From Phycisphaeraceae bacterium (GTDB lineage: Bacteria; Planctomycetota; Phycisphaerae; Phycisphaerales; UBA1924): 63,982 nt of DNA. The position numbers were made by a program, and so were the translations under genes. Positions 7,469-16,935 of this stretch are shown piece after piece (positions within the stretch are counted from its first letter, which is position 1; every line of letters starts with the position of its first letter). The DNA lies in the NCBI GenBank assembly GCA_026126305.1, contig JAHCJI010000015.1, positions 1 through 63,982 on the forward strand, written 5' to 3'. The notes under the pieces were generated by a model that did no database searches, was not told where the DNA came from, and saw only the letters and a program-made list of their open reading frames with translations.

Positions 7469-8536
7469 TCAACCCCGCCGCGCCCGTTCCGCCTCGATCG
7501 TGCTCAGCACGTCCGCCTGGTGGTCGGCGTGATAGCTCGACCGCACCAGCGGCCCGCTCTCCACCACCTTGAAGCCCCGCCGCAGGCCCTCTTCCTTGTA
7601 CATCGCGAACGTGTCGGGGTGTACCCAGCGGTCGATGGGGAGGTGGTTTCGCGTGGGCTGGAGGTACTGGCCGATGGTCAGGATGTCGCAAGCGTCGCCG
7701 TCGGCATGGGTCTTCTCCTGCACATCATCCATCAGCGCCAGCACTTCTTCGTCCTTCTCGCCGATGCCCACCATGATGCCCGTCTTGGCCACCATCCCCT
7801 GCTCCTTCACGCGGCGCAGCAGTTCCAGCGAGCGGTCGAACTTCGCGCTCGGTCGCACCGCCGGGTACATCCGCCGGACGCACTCGAGGTTGTGGTTGAT
7901 GATGTGGGGCTTGGCGTCGATGACCATCTGGAGCGCCCCCCAGTTGCCCTCGAAGTCGGGGATCAGCACCTCCAGGCTCATGCCCGGGCAGGCCTCCTTG
8001 CCCCGGATGATCGTCTCGGCCCAGATGCCCGCCCCGCCATCGGGCAGTTCGTCGCGGTTCACGCTGGTGATGACGATGTGCTTGAGTCGGGCGTGCTCGT
8101 ACATCAGCCGCAGGCTCTCGGCCACGCGGCGCGGCTCGTCCTTGTCGAGTAGGGGCGGCCGCCCGGTCTTGACGTTGCAAAAGCCGCAGGCACGGGTGCA
8201 GGTGTCGCCCAGGATCATGATGGTGGCCACGCCCCGGGCCCAGCACTCGCCCATGTTGGGGCAGCCGGCCTCCTGACAGACCGTGAACACGCCGTGTTCA
8301 TCCATGATGGCCTTGACCCGCTCATAGCCCGGCCCGCCGGGGAGTTTGGCCTTGAGCCAGCTCGGCTTGCGTTTGTTCGCAAGTTGTTGTGAATCTTCGT
8401 TGTTCAGCACCAAGCCCGTCAGGCTGAGCAGTGGCTTGTCGACCCGTCTTAGGGGATTTCCCCCTGCGGGACGAGGGTGCCTTGGTTGGTTGCTTGGCTC
8501 GATGGGCCGGGTTTCGGCGTCTGGGACGATGGCCAT
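7469..8536 (-). CDS. lipA: Lipoyl synthase
   Basis: 355 residues from the ATG at 8536 (a TTG lies two codons upstream). It carries both LipA cysteine sets: CQEAGCPNMGECW for the auxiliary [4Fe-4S] cluster and CTRACGFC for the radical-SAM cluster. The C-terminal RSSYHAD segment provides the conserved Ser ligand. It inserts two sulfurs into octanoyl groups on lipoyl domains of 2-oxoacid dehydrogenases and GcvH. The N-terminus is about 40 residues longer than in enterobacterial LipA and Pro/Arg-rich. There is no Shine-Dalgarno, but TATCCT sits 5 nt before the start. It appears monocistronic. Confidence 0.95.
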   Translation of the reverse strand: MAIVPDAETRPIEPSNQPRHPRPAGGNPLRRVDKPLLSLTGLVLNNEDSQQLANKRKPSWLKAKLPGGPGYERVKAIMDEHGVFTVCQEAGCPNMGECWARGVATIMILGDTCTRACGFCNVKTGRPPLLDKDEPRRVAESLRLMYEHARLKHIVITSVNRDELPDGGAGIWAETIIRGKEACPGMSLEVLIPDFEGNWGALQMVIDAKPHIINHNLECVRRMYPAVRPSAKFDRSLELLRRVKEQGMVAKTGIMVGIGEKDEEVLALMDDVQEKTHADGDACDILTIGQYLQPTRNHLPIDRWVHPDTFAMYKEEGLRRGFKVVESGPLVRSSYHADHQADVLSTIEAERARRG

Positions 8537-8541
8537 GCACA

Positions 8542-8547
8542 AGGATA
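8542..8547 (-). promoter_or_regulatory. TATCCT hexamer 5 nt before lipA start (candidate leaderless -10)
   Basis: On the minus strand this reads TATCCT, TGTGC, ATG. The same hexamer at the same distance precedes pyrE (36122) and the 47575-49194 gene (49200). No -35 is obvious. Confidence 0.4.
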
Positions 8548-8731
8548 GGTGTGGGAATGTGCCCGCCGGTACGGTTTTGTGGACCTTGGGCTCAGCCCGG
8601 GGCTCCGTCGTGACGATGCATGAATCATGCCAGCCTTGGGCGAACCCGGGGCGGGCGATGGAGTATGGCTTCAGGCCTCAGGGGAACTCCCCGGGCCGCT
8701 TTCGGGCGGCGGCCTGATAACAATCCAGACC

Positions 8732-8761
8732 TTCGGCTGGGCCATGGTTGGCCCAACCGAA
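8732..8761 (+). promoter_or_regulatory. 13-bp hairpin in the leader of the exopolysaccharide locus
   Basis: TTCGGCTGGGCCA (8732-8744), loop TGGT, TGGCCCAACCGAA (8749-8761): 12 of 13 pairs. It ends 47 nt before the ATG of the Wza-like gene and has no T-run after it, so it is more likely a leader structure or protein-binding site than a terminator. A smaller GCCGC/GCGGC hairpin lies just upstream (about 8695-8710). The whole 8543-8808 gap has no other recognised feature. Confidence 0.6.
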
Positions 8762-8808
8762 AACGAGAATGGGTTCTCGGCAGTTCCAGGGGAAAGGGTG
8801 CGTTCCCG

Positions 8809-10314
8809 ATGACCGACACGACACGATCGATGAAGATCCGCCCGGGGCACGGTGTCCTGGTGGGGGCCGTGCTGCTGGGTGCCTTGGCACAAAGCGGCTG
8901 CAACTTCCATAGCTGGTTCGACCAGAGCGTCGTTGGGCGGTGGGAGATCACCCCGACGACCGCCCCCATCCTCGATCGGATCGCGGCCATCGAGGGCCCC
9001 GACGACGAGTATGTGCAATACAGCGAGGTGTCTCCCGACGATCTGGTGCCCCGACCCTGGGAGTACCGGGTGGGACCGGGAGACTTCATCCGTGTCTCCA
9101 TCGCAGACCTGCGCCCCGGCGGCGCTCCGGGCCAATTCGATCTGCTCATCGATACTCGTGGCAGGGTCTTCATGGACGAAATCGGCGAAGTTGCCGTCGC
9201 GGGCCTGACCGCCGATGGCATCCGCGAAGCGGTGAGCCAAGCGGCGCTGTCGCTGGTGACCGAGCCGTTCGTGCAGGTGCAGTTGCTCACACGTCGCCTG
9301 GCAACATACACGATCGTCGGTGCGGTCGGCCGGCCTGACAACATCGAGATTCCTCGGGCCGACTTCTACTTGATGGACGCCTTGGCCCTGGCGGGTTGGA
9401 TCAACGAAGGGGCGGACGACATCTTTGTCATCCGCCAGATCGCCTTGTCCGATTCCCGGCAGATCCGGTACGAAGGGGATCGGCCCAGGACGACGCCCGC
9501 ATCGGGCGCACCAACGGGCGATGACCTGCTGCGTGACGTAGACAGCCTGATTGGCGGGCGTGAAGGAACGCCGCGACCCGGCGTGTTTGGCGCGGCTTCG
9601 ATGGGCGAGTCGCAGGATCAGCCCCGCGATCCGGCCATCGGGCTGGTCGATGATGCCGCCAACCGCAGGCAGCCCGCACAAGACACCCGTGGGCTGGGCG
9701 ATGACACGGCGTGGATGTATCTGGACGGTCAGTGGGTGCGTGTCCGACAGGGCACGACGACGGCGGCCGATCCGGGTGCCTCGGTGGGCGGAGCGCTCTC
9801 GGGTGGGCTGTCGACCGGCCAGATGGTCACGCAGCGGATCATCCGCATCCCCGCCCAGAAACTGATCAAGGGCGACATGCGGTACAACATCGTGATCGAG
9901 CCGGGAGACATCATCCGGGTTCCCACGCGGCCGCAGTCGTTGTACTTCGTGGCCGGATTCGTGAACCGCCCGGGTGGTTTCAGCCTGGCACCAAAGTTGA
10001 CACTGATGCGGGCCATCGACCAGGCCGGTGGTGTCAACACGCTGGGCGTGCCCGAGCGGATCGAACTGGTGCGGATGCTCGACAACGATCGGCAGGCCAC
10101 TATCCAGTTGGACCTGCGGGCCATCAACCGCGGGCTGGAGCCGGACATCTACCTCAAGGCCAACGATCGGATCAACGTCGGTTCGGCCATCTGGACGTAT
10201 CCGGCCGCCGTCATACGCAACGGGTTCCGTGCCTCGTACGGGTTCGGGTTCCTGCTGGATCGCAACTTCGGCAACGACGTATTCGGCCCGCCGCCGCGCG
10301 ACAGCCGGTTCTGA
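8809..10314 (+). CDS. Polysaccharide export outer-membrane protein (Wza/SLBB family)
   Basis: 501 residues. The ATG at 8809 was chosen because GGGGAAAGGG lies upstream and a hydrophobic signal segment follows (about 15-30), ending at Cys31 in AQSGC. The lipobox is imperfect, with Gln at -3. The polysaccharide-export domain starts at about 80 with WEYRVGPGDFIRVSI and runs through FDLLIDTRGRVFMDEIGEVAVAGL. SLBB-type beta-grasp segments follow (ATYTIVGAVGRPDNIEI and, near the end, LYFVAGFVNRPGGFSLAPKLTLMRAIDQAGG). A Gly/Pro/Asp-rich insert of about 120 residues separates them. It would form the outer-membrane channel for exopolysaccharide and opens the 8.8-21.7 kb locus. Confidence 0.9.
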   Translation: MTDTTRSMKIRPGHGVLVGAVLLGALAQSGCNFHSWFDQSVVGRWEITPTTAPILDRIAAIEGPDDEYVQYSEVSPDDLVPRPWEYRVGPGDFIRVSIADLRPGGAPGQFDLLIDTRGRVFMDEIGEVAVAGLTADGIREAVSQAALSLVTEPFVQVQLLTRRLATYTIVGAVGRPDNIEIPRADFYLMDALALAGWINEGADDIFVIRQIALSDSRQIRYEGDRPRTTPASGAPTGDDLLRDVDSLIGGREGTPRPGVFGAASMGESQDQPRDPAIGLVDDAANRRQPAQDTRGLGDDTAWMYLDGQWVRVRQGTTTAADPGASVGGALSGGLSTGQMVTQRIIRIPAQKLIKGDMRYNIVIEPGDIIRVPTRPQSLYFVAGFVNRPGGFSLAPKLTLMRAIDQAGGVNTLGVPERIELVRMLDNDRQATIQLDLRAINRGLEPDIYLKANDRINVGSAIWTYPAAVIRNGFRASYGFGFLLDRNFGNDVFGPPPRDSRF

Positions 10315-10316
10315 TC

Positions 10317-10334
10317 GTTCAGGGTGGGCTGAAC
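10317..10334 (+). other. Small hairpin between exporter and exosortase genes
   Basis: GTTCAG (10317-10322), loop GGTGGG, CTGAAC (10329-10334), starting 3 nt after the exporter stop. No T-run follows. It may be an mRNA processing or stability element. Confidence 0.3.
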
Positions 10335-10406
10335 CCGCGTGGGGAGTTGTCGTAGCAGGGTTTGGTTTGTCGGCGTGCAGGGCATGAAGAAGGGGAGCAG
10401 CGGCGC

Positions 10407-11360
10407 GTGAGCGTGGCCTCGGCAAGTCGGGCATCCGAAGAGCGACAGGCCGCGGCCGCCGCGCTCGGGTCGTTGCGCGGCTGGGCGATGGGAGCCATCG
10501 GCACCGGGGCCTTGCTCGGCTTTGTGCTGCTGTTCGGTCAGTGGTTTTTCCGACAGGGCAAGATCAGCTACCAGCAGCTGGACGATTGGGGGCACGCGTT
10601 CTTCGTCCCCGCGATTGCCGTGTTCCTGCTCTACCAGCGTCGGGATCGGCTGCTGAAGGCCTCGGCGGAACCGTTCTGGCCCGGGTTGCTGCCACTGCTG
10701 CTTGGCATCGCTTGCTATGTGTTCTTCATCGTTGCGGTGCCGACGCACATGCTCCAGGGCTTCGCGCTGGTGCTGGCCGTGTTCGGATTCGTGTTGCTGG
10801 TGTTCGGGCCAAGCGTGATGCGCGTGGCGGTCATGCCCATCGCGTTCCTGATCTTCACGGTGACGTTCTCCGAGCGCATCATGATCGCCATCACCTTCCA
10901 ACTCCAACTCATCGCCTCGCAGGGTGGGTATCTGCTCTTGACCATCTTCGGATATCCCTTCGGCATCGAGTCGACGGTGGAGGGGAACATCATCGCGGTC
11001 TTTGATTCGGCCGGGGACGAGCACCGCCTGAACGTTGCCGAAGCGTGCAGTGGGATGCGGATGGTGGTCGCGTTCTTTGCGTTGGGGGCGGCCATGGCGC
11101 TGACCCTGAGCAAGGAATGGTGGCAGCGCGTCGCGGTCGTTCTGCTCTCGCTTCCGGTTGCCATCGGACTGAACGTCGTACGGGTGGCCGTCCTGGGCTT
11201 CCTGACCGTGCTGGTCGATCCGGACCTGGCAACCGGCGAGGCGCACATGCTCATCGGCACGCTGCTGCTGTTGCCGGGCTTTGGTCTGTTCCTGCTGGTG
11301 GTCTGGGCCTTGAATCGGGTCGTCAGCGACGAACCACTTCCAGAAAAGGCCAAGCTATGA
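10407..11360 (+). CDS. Exosortase/archaeosortase family transpeptidase
   Basis: 317 residues from the GTG at 10407, chosen for AAGGGGAG 11 nt upstream. About eight membrane segments. The three exosortase catalytic residues are present: Cys214 in NVAEACSGMRM, Arg259 in LNVVRV, His280 in GEAHMLIGTLLLLP. Exosortases cut and re-attach proteins with a C-terminal PEP-type sorting signal. The gene sits inside the polysaccharide locus and overlaps the EpsI-like gene by ATGA, the usual XrtA/EpsI arrangement. No protein in the window ends with a PEP-CTERM tripartite tail, so its substrate must lie elsewhere. Confidence 0.92.
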   Translation: MSVASASRASEERQAAAAALGSLRGWAMGAIGTGALLGFVLLFGQWFFRQGKISYQQLDDWGHAFFVPAIAVFLLYQRRDRLLKASAEPFWPGLLPLLLGIACYVFFIVAVPTHMLQGFALVLAVFGFVLLVFGPSVMRVAVMPIAFLIFTVTFSERIMIAITFQLQLIASQGGYLLLTIFGYPFGIESTVEGNIIAVFDSAGDEHRLNVAEACSGMRMVVAFFALGAAMALTLSKEWWQRVAVVLLSLPVAIGLNVVRVAVLGFLTVLVDPDLATGEAHMLIGTLLLLPGFGLFLLVVWALNRVVSDEPLPEKAKL

Positions 11361-12256
11361 CCGCGGGGCGAGGTTCCATTGGTGGTCTGCCCCGTGGGGT
11401 GTTCGTCGCCGCCGTGGTGGGCATCGTGCTGCTGTTGTGCAGTGGCGCGGTGCTCGGATTGTCGATCCGCGCCCTTGGGCTGCACCTCCAGAAGAAACCA
11501 ATTTATCCGCGCACCGGACTGGTGATGCGAGACCTTCCAGTCGAGACCGAGCGCTGGCGGAGGGTCGGGGCCGACCGCTTCGAGCCCAGCGAGATCGAGG
11601 TGACACTCGGCACGACCAACTATGTCACACGGACGTATGAGGAGAAGTTTCCCGCGCCCGGCCAGTTGCCCCGGCAGATCGACCTGCACGTGGCGTATTA
11701 CACGGGCTCGATCGATACCGTGCCGCATATCCCCGAACGGTGCTTCGTGGGCGGCGGACTCCAGATCGGCTCGGGCACTCGTGTCGTGCCCGTGCCTCTG
11801 AACAGCGAGCGATGGCTTCCGATGCGCGACGCGCCCGAGCAATGGGAGGGCCGCGCCTACACCGTCTCGCTCTCTCGCGGGAGTTTCTCCAACCGCCCGG
11901 GGCAGCGGGTGTTGTTACCGCTGGACCCGCACCAGGTCCAGATGCGCGTTACCGAGTTTTCGTTGCCAGGACAGCCCTCGTTGTTCGCGGGCTACTTTTT
12001 CATCGTCAATGGCGAGCACCGTTCGAGCGCCGAGGGTGTCCGGCTGTTGGCCTTTGATCTCAAGGCCGATTATGCATACTACCTGAAGGTCCAGTTCAAT
12101 AGCTTTCGTGTGAAGAGCGCCGAGGAGTTGGCCCAGGTGGCCGCCGATCTGCTCGACGATCTGCTTGGTGAGTTGATGCTTTGCGTGCCGGATTGGTCCG
12201 AGGTTGTGACGGGCCAGTGGCCCGAAGAAGGCGGCTCGACCACGCCGCGTGGATGA
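11357..12256 (+). CDS. Exosortase-associated EpsI-family protein
   Basis: 299 residues. ATG at 11357 overlaps the exosortase stop by 4 nt, which implies coupled translation. One N-terminal membrane segment (about 15-40) is followed by an extracytoplasmic domain with typical EpsI features: a YVTRTYEE stretch, IDLHVAYYTGSIDTVPHIPERCFVGGG, and a late FAGYFFIVNGEH. In other bacteria EpsI domains are fused to or follow exosortases and are tied to exopolysaccharide production. Their chemical role is unknown. Confidence 0.82.
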   Translation: MTAGRGSIGGLPRGVFVAAVVGIVLLLCSGAVLGLSIRALGLHLQKKPIYPRTGLVMRDLPVETERWRRVGADRFEPSEIEVTLGTTNYVTRTYEEKFPAPGQLPRQIDLHVAYYTGSIDTVPHIPERCFVGGGLQIGSGTRVVPVPLNSERWLPMRDAPEQWEGRAYTVSLSRGSFSNRPGQRVLLPLDPHQVQMRVTEFSLPGQPSLFAGYFFIVNGEHRSSAEGVRLLAFDLKADYAYYLKVQFNSFRVKSAEELAQVAADLLDDLLGELMLCVPDWSEVVTGQWPEEGGSTTPRG

Positions 12257-12299
12257 ATGACTTGCCGGCCCGGTCCGGTCGATGAGTATGGAGGCAGCA

Positions 12300-15200
12300 A
12301 TGGCCGCCCGTGTCAATGTTCGATTCGTCGTGATCCTGTGCTCGATTGTCGGCGTTGTCTTCGTGGGCATGGCCGGGGCCGCGTACTTCATCGTCAAGAA
12401 ATCGGCCGACGACCACTATCAGGCCGGCATCACGCTCTATCAGGCGGGGGATTTTGTCGAGGCCGAGAAGTCCCTGGCCAAGGCCGTCAACAAGGACCGC
12501 ACCAACATCCTCTACCTTGAAAAGTGGATCGACACGATCGAGAAGCTGGTGCCCCCCTCGCAGGTTCAGTACACCGACATGTACTGGAAGAACTACATGC
12601 CGGGCCTGCGTGGCCTGGCGATGGCCAAGCGCACCGACGCCAAGGCCTGGGACCGCTACCTCCAGGTGTTGTATCGCCAGCAGCAGGCCTTGGGCGGATC
12701 GAGCCGGGCGGGCTGGGTCTCGTTGCTCAACGAGGCGACCGTTGCCATTTCCTACTTCCAAAGCTCGTCCCAGGCGGACGATGATGATGCGCCGTGGCAT
12801 GGTCTGCGTCGGTATCGCGCCCTTGCGAATCTGAACATGATGATCGCCAGCGGCGAGCCCGACCCGGAGTTTCGCAACCAGACGGTCACGGATTTCGAGG
12901 CCGCCCTGCGCGTCGAACCTCGAGACGCCGCGTCGGCAGTCGGGTTGTATGAATGGCTCATGACCGAGGCCGAAAAGGCCCGCAGCACGGTCATCGATCC
13001 CGAGGTCTATCTGGAGCAGGCTCGTCAGGTGCTCGACGACTTCCTGGCGCATTCGCCCACCCATCCTCGTGTCCGGCTGGCACGCTTGTTCTACGACCTC
13101 CAGATGGACGCCCGGCCGATCCGGCAACTGCGAACGCAGGAAGAGACGCTGCGTGCCCAGCGGGCGCTGGCCGAGGCATACGCGCCACGGGTGCGGGCCT
13201 TGGTCGAGGACCTGCTGCAACGCGCCGATCCTCTGGAGCTGGGCGTCGAAGTCGTCAGCATGTTGCAAAGACTCGAACGTGCCACCACGCCTCAGGCGGG
13301 CATCCCGCTGACGCAGCGAGTGTTCGAGGCCGCTCTGGCGGCGCACCGGGACAATCCGGGCCTGCGGGCGCAGTTGCACTTCTTCGAGGGTGTTTTCCTG
13401 AGCGAAACGGGAAGCCATGAGCGTGCGATCGAGGCATTTACCCGGGTTGTCGATTCGAGCCCGATCCCCGTGAGCCTGGAAGGCATCATCCTGTCGATCT
13501 TGCGTCAGCAGGCCGTGTTGCAACGCGTGAGCAGCGCCATCGACCTTGCGGCACGTGCCACGGAAGAAACAAGGCCCGCTGCGCGTGAGCGTGTCGCCCA
13601 GTTGCGTCGCGTGGCCGACGAGTTCTTTGGACAAGGGTCGACGGCCCTGCTGCTGCTGGACGCTCGGATCAACTATCTCAATGGCAATCTGGTCGAGGCC
13701 CAGCGTCTGGCCATCAAGTACCAGACCGATACGGGCGCGAGCGATCCCGAAGGGTTCTACGTGCTCTCGGGCATCTACATGGACCGCAACCAGCCTGGGC
13801 TGGCCTTGGACCAGCTCAAGCGGTACGTCGAATTGAGGCCCAATGCCGCACTTGCCTGGGCAACGCTGAGCACGTTGCAGGAACGGTTGGGAGATCGCAA
13901 GAGCGCCATGGAGTCGATCGAGAAGGCCGCTTCGCTGGCTCCGGATGACGCAGGTATCCAGAACCTGTACAACGCCATGCTCATTGAGAGCGGGCAGCGT
14001 GTCGCCAGCGACCCCATCGAGCAGGTGCTCGTGCAGGCCAGCCGGTTGATGGACACCACCGGCGGAAGAGCGCCGCGTTACGAGGAGGTGATCGCCTTGC
14101 TCAGGCAGACGATCGCACGCGAACGCAGCGATCCGCGTCTGTACAACATGCTGGGAACCGTGCTTGGCATGCAGCGACGCTTCGAGGAAGCCATCCGCGT
14201 CGTCGAGCAAGGGCTTACCAACCATCCCGGCAACGAGATGTTGCAAGGCTTGCGAAGCCAACTGGCCATGCTCTCCACGCCCGACGAAGCCGAGAGCCGC
14301 ATCCGCGCCCAATTCGATGGCGTGCGGGCGGAAATGATGCTGTATCAGTTGTTCACCATGCGAGGCGAGACGGAAAAAGCCCAGATCGCGTTGGACGCCG
14401 CCCAGCGTTTGGACCCCGACGACGGCCAGGTCATCCAGGTGTTGTTCGGGCGCGCCTTGGACGCCAAGGACTTCCAGACGGCCCAGGCTCTGGCGGACAA
14501 GGCGGCCAGGCTGAACGTTGATCAGGCGGGCGGACGCGTCCTGCGTGCGATGCTGTTGCACTCGCAGGGGCGTTCCACCGAAGCCTTGTCGATGATCGAT
14601 TCGGTGATCGCCGAAGGCCTTTCGAGCGTGCCGATTCTGTACCGTCGGGCGCAGATCCTTCGCGGGCTGGGCCGGGTCGAGGATGCGGTCCGTGCGTACG
14701 AGGAGGCGCTGCGCATCCAACCCGATTCGATCGGGAACATCCGCGAGGTCATCAGCGCCTTGGCCGAGATGGGGCGTACGCGTCGGGCACTCGAAGTGGC
14801 CCGGCAGTCGCAGCGCATCGCCGGTGCCGACGAGTTGTTCGTGCAGCAATGGCTTGCGCTCGAAGGTGAGGTGGGCGACGCGACCCTGGCGATGCTTCGC
14901 CGAGAGGCTATCCGTGAAACCGCTCGCGATGATCGACGGAATAACCTGGTGCTGGCCGACCTCTATGTGAAGCTTGGTGAATGGGCCAAGGCCCGAACGT
15001 TGATCGACGAGTTGCGTTCCAAAGATGACGCCCTGGAGCTCGTGCTGCTCGACGCGCGCTGGCACGCACAGCAAGGGAACACGCCCCGCGCACTGGGCGT
15101 TTTCGAGCAATACCTCGCCGGCAAGCAGCGCGAAGACGCACTGGGCGTGCGCGATGTCCTGACCTATTCCAACTTCCTCCAGGGCCGGGGACAGACCAAC

Positions 15201-16910
15201 CGGGCCATCGCCGTCCTTCGCGGCAGCCTGCAACTGGACCCGCCCGACCACATGCCGATGCGTCGCAGCCTGGCGGTCCTGCTGCTGACCAGTGGTCGCA
15301 GCGCCGAGGCCATCGGTGTCATCGACGAGTTGATCGCCAGCGGGCAGGACAAGGACGGATCCCTGAGGTTGGGACGCATCGAGGCCCTCATCCGGGGCGG
15401 ACGCCTGGACGAGGCCCAGAGCGCTCTGGACGGCCTGGACGCTCCGCTGGCACGGCATGAGAACGCCGGCATCCTGCGCACCGACCTGGCGCTGCGTCGA
15501 GGCGATCGACGGGCCGCCCGTCAGGCACTGAGTAACACCCTGGCCGCGCACCCAACCTCGGCGCGGGCCTATACGCGCCGGGCCGAACTGATCTGGACGG
15601 ACTTGCAGGATGCCGATCGGTTTAGTGCGGCCGAGCGCACGGAATTGTTGCGCGACGCGGCTGGCGACCTGACCGAGGCTATCAAGCACGATCCTTCGAT
15701 CTGGGAGGCCCATCGCCTGCTGGGCGTGATGGCACTGCGGGCCCAACGCTTCAATGACGCGGCCGATGCGTTTGAGCGGGCCATCGAGATCAATCCGGGG
15801 ATGTCCCCGCTTCGTTCGCTGCTGGTCCAGACGATGGTCGAGGCGGGCCGGACCGCCGAAGCGATGGCGCTGATCGACCGGGCCGCCCAGGCCAACCCTT
15901 CGGACACGGAGATGCGCGTGGACATGGCGCGTCTGCTGGCCGATCTTGGACGCCACGACGAGGCCACTCGGTTGTTCGAGGCCGCACTGGCGCAGCGTCG
16001 CAGCGCTGATACCGCCTCGCAACTGGTCGAGCACCTGATCAACCGTGGCACGCCCGAGGCGCGCTCCAAGGCCCGACAGGTGCTCGCGGATCCCAACCTC
16101 AATGTCGCGGGCACGTGGCAACTGCTCCTCATGTCCGCGAGGCTCTCGGTGGACGATGGCAACCGTGCCCGCGCGGTGTTGCAGGCAAGGCAATCCTTCG
16201 AGCTGGTCCGCCAGGATGCCAACGCGATGATCCGGTGGTTCAACGTGCTACCGGCCTTGCTGAAAGACCAGGCTTTACGCATGGAGATCGCCTTGCAATT
16301 GGAGGTCCAGCGCACGCCCGAGCGTCTGGGCGAGGTCATGCTCGCCTCGCTGATGCTGTCCGACCCGTCCACCAGGGAACAGGGCTTGCGAGAGTTGAAC
16401 CGACTTGCCGGAGATCGCGACCTGATCGTCGCCGAGCGAGCCGGGCAGTTGCTAGGAGATACGCTGTATGCCCGCGACGACTTCCAAGGGGCCGCGTCGG
16501 CATGGAGGCAGGTTATCCGTATCAACCCGAACGCGAGCCAGAGTCTCAATAACCTGGCCTACGTCCTTGCGACCGAACTCGGCCAGTGCCAAGAGGCCGT
16601 GGACCTGGCCCGCCGTGCCATCGAGGCGGGTGGTGTGGCACCCACGATCTCGCGGAGCACACTGGTTGTGGCGTTGGTCGCTTGCCAACGAGGGGAAGAG
16701 GCCAGGCAGGTCGCCGACGAGTTGGCGGCCTTTGCCAAGGGAACGCCCGATGAGGCCTTGGCGGCCATTCGCATGGGGCAGGTTGAGAAAGCCTTGGGAA
16801 AGATCGAACAGGCTCGGGCACAGTTCAACGAGGCCAAGGGGCTCATCGAGTCTTGGAGCCCAAGGGCCGATCGATATCTGGAGGTTCTTGAGATGGCACA
16901 AAGGGAATAG
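12300..16910 (+). CDS. Giant tetratricopeptide-repeat membrane protein of the exopolysaccharide locus
   Basis: 1536 residues. ATG at 12300 was chosen over 12282 because GGAGG (12290-12294) lies 5 nt upstream. One membrane anchor at about 5-30 (VVILCSIVGVVFVGMAG). Nearly all the rest is TPR helices, with clear repeats such as YQAGITLYQAGDFVEAEKSL, RAYEEALRIQPDSIG and AFERAIEINPGMSPL, and near the end WRQVIRINPNASQSLNNLAY. Such proteins (PrsT-like in exosortase loci) are thought to scaffold polysaccharide synthesis or export. There is no lipobox here, unlike PrsT. A terminator follows at once. Confidence 0.85.
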   Translation: MAARVNVRFVVILCSIVGVVFVGMAGAAYFIVKKSADDHYQAGITLYQAGDFVEAEKSLAKAVNKDRTNILYLEKWIDTIEKLVPPSQVQYTDMYWKNYMPGLRGLAMAKRTDAKAWDRYLQVLYRQQQALGGSSRAGWVSLLNEATVAISYFQSSSQADDDDAPWHGLRRYRALANLNMMIASGEPDPEFRNQTVTDFEAALRVEPRDAASAVGLYEWLMTEAEKARSTVIDPEVYLEQARQVLDDFLAHSPTHPRVRLARLFYDLQMDARPIRQLRTQEETLRAQRALAEAYAPRVRALVEDLLQRADPLELGVEVVSMLQRLERATTPQAGIPLTQRVFEAALAAHRDNPGLRAQLHFFEGVFLSETGSHERAIEAFTRVVDSSPIPVSLEGIILSILRQQAVLQRVSSAIDLAARATEETRPAARERVAQLRRVADEFFGQGSTALLLLDARINYLNGNLVEAQRLAIKYQTDTGASDPEGFYVLSGIYMDRNQPGLALDQLKRYVELRPNAALAWATLSTLQERLGDRKSAMESIEKAASLAPDDAGIQNLYNAMLIESGQRVASDPIEQVLVQASRLMDTTGGRAPRYEEVIALLRQTIARERSDPRLYNMLGTVLGMQRRFEEAIRVVEQGLTNHPGNEMLQGLRSQLAMLSTPDEAESRIRAQFDGVRAEMMLYQLFTMRGETEKAQIALDAAQRLDPDDGQVIQVLFGRALDAKDFQTAQALADKAARLNVDQAGGRVLRAMLLHSQGRSTEALSMIDSVIAEGLSSVPILYRRAQILRGLGRVEDAVRAYEEALRIQPDSIGNIREVISALAEMGRTRRALEVARQSQRIAGADELFVQQWLALEGEVGDATLAMLRREAIRETARDDRRNNLVLADLYVKLGEWAKARTLIDELRSKDDALELVLLDARWHAQQGNTPRALGVFEQYLAGKQREDALGVRDVLTYSNFLQGRGQTNRAIAVLRGSLQLDPPDHMPMRRSLAVLLLTSGRSAEAIGVIDELIASGQDKDGSLRLGRIEALIRGGRLDEAQSALDGLDAPLARHENAGILRTDLALRRGDRRAARQALSNTLAAHPTSARAYTRRAELIWTDLQDADRFSAAERTELLRDAAGDLTEAIKHDPSIWEAHRLLGVMALRAQRFNDAADAFERAIEINPGMSPLRSLLVQTMVEAGRTAEAMALIDRAAQANPSDTEMRVDMARLLADLGRHDEATRLFEAALAQRRSADTASQLVEHLINRGTPEARSKARQVLADPNLNVAGTWQLLLMSARLSVDDGNRARAVLQARQSFELVRQDANAMIRWFNVLPALLKDQALRMEIALQLEVQRTPERLGEVMLASLMLSDPSTREQGLRELNRLAGDRDLIVAERAGQLLGDTLYARDDFQGAASAWRQVIRINPNASQSLNNLAYVLATELGQCQEAVDLARRAIEAGGVAPTISRSTLVVALVACQRGEEARQVADELAAFAKGTPDEALAAIRMGQVEKALGKIEQARAQFNEAKGLIESWSPRADRYLEVLEMAQRE

Positions 16911-16911
16911 T

Positions 16912-16935
16912 CCCGGCAGGATCAAGCCGGGTTTT
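16912..16935 (+). terminator. Rho-independent terminator after the TPR gene
   Basis: CCCGGC (16912-16917), loop AGGATCAA, GCCGGG (16926-16931), then TTTT. It starts one base after the TPR stop codon, so it can separate the exporter-exosortase-TPR unit from the downstream Wzz gene. Confidence 0.65.

Noticed and set aside
12096..16193. Very long open frame on the minus strand across the TPR gene
   Set aside because: The plus strand encodes clear TPR repeats with a Shine-Dalgarno and terminator. The antisense frame has no motif and follows from GC-rich codon use.
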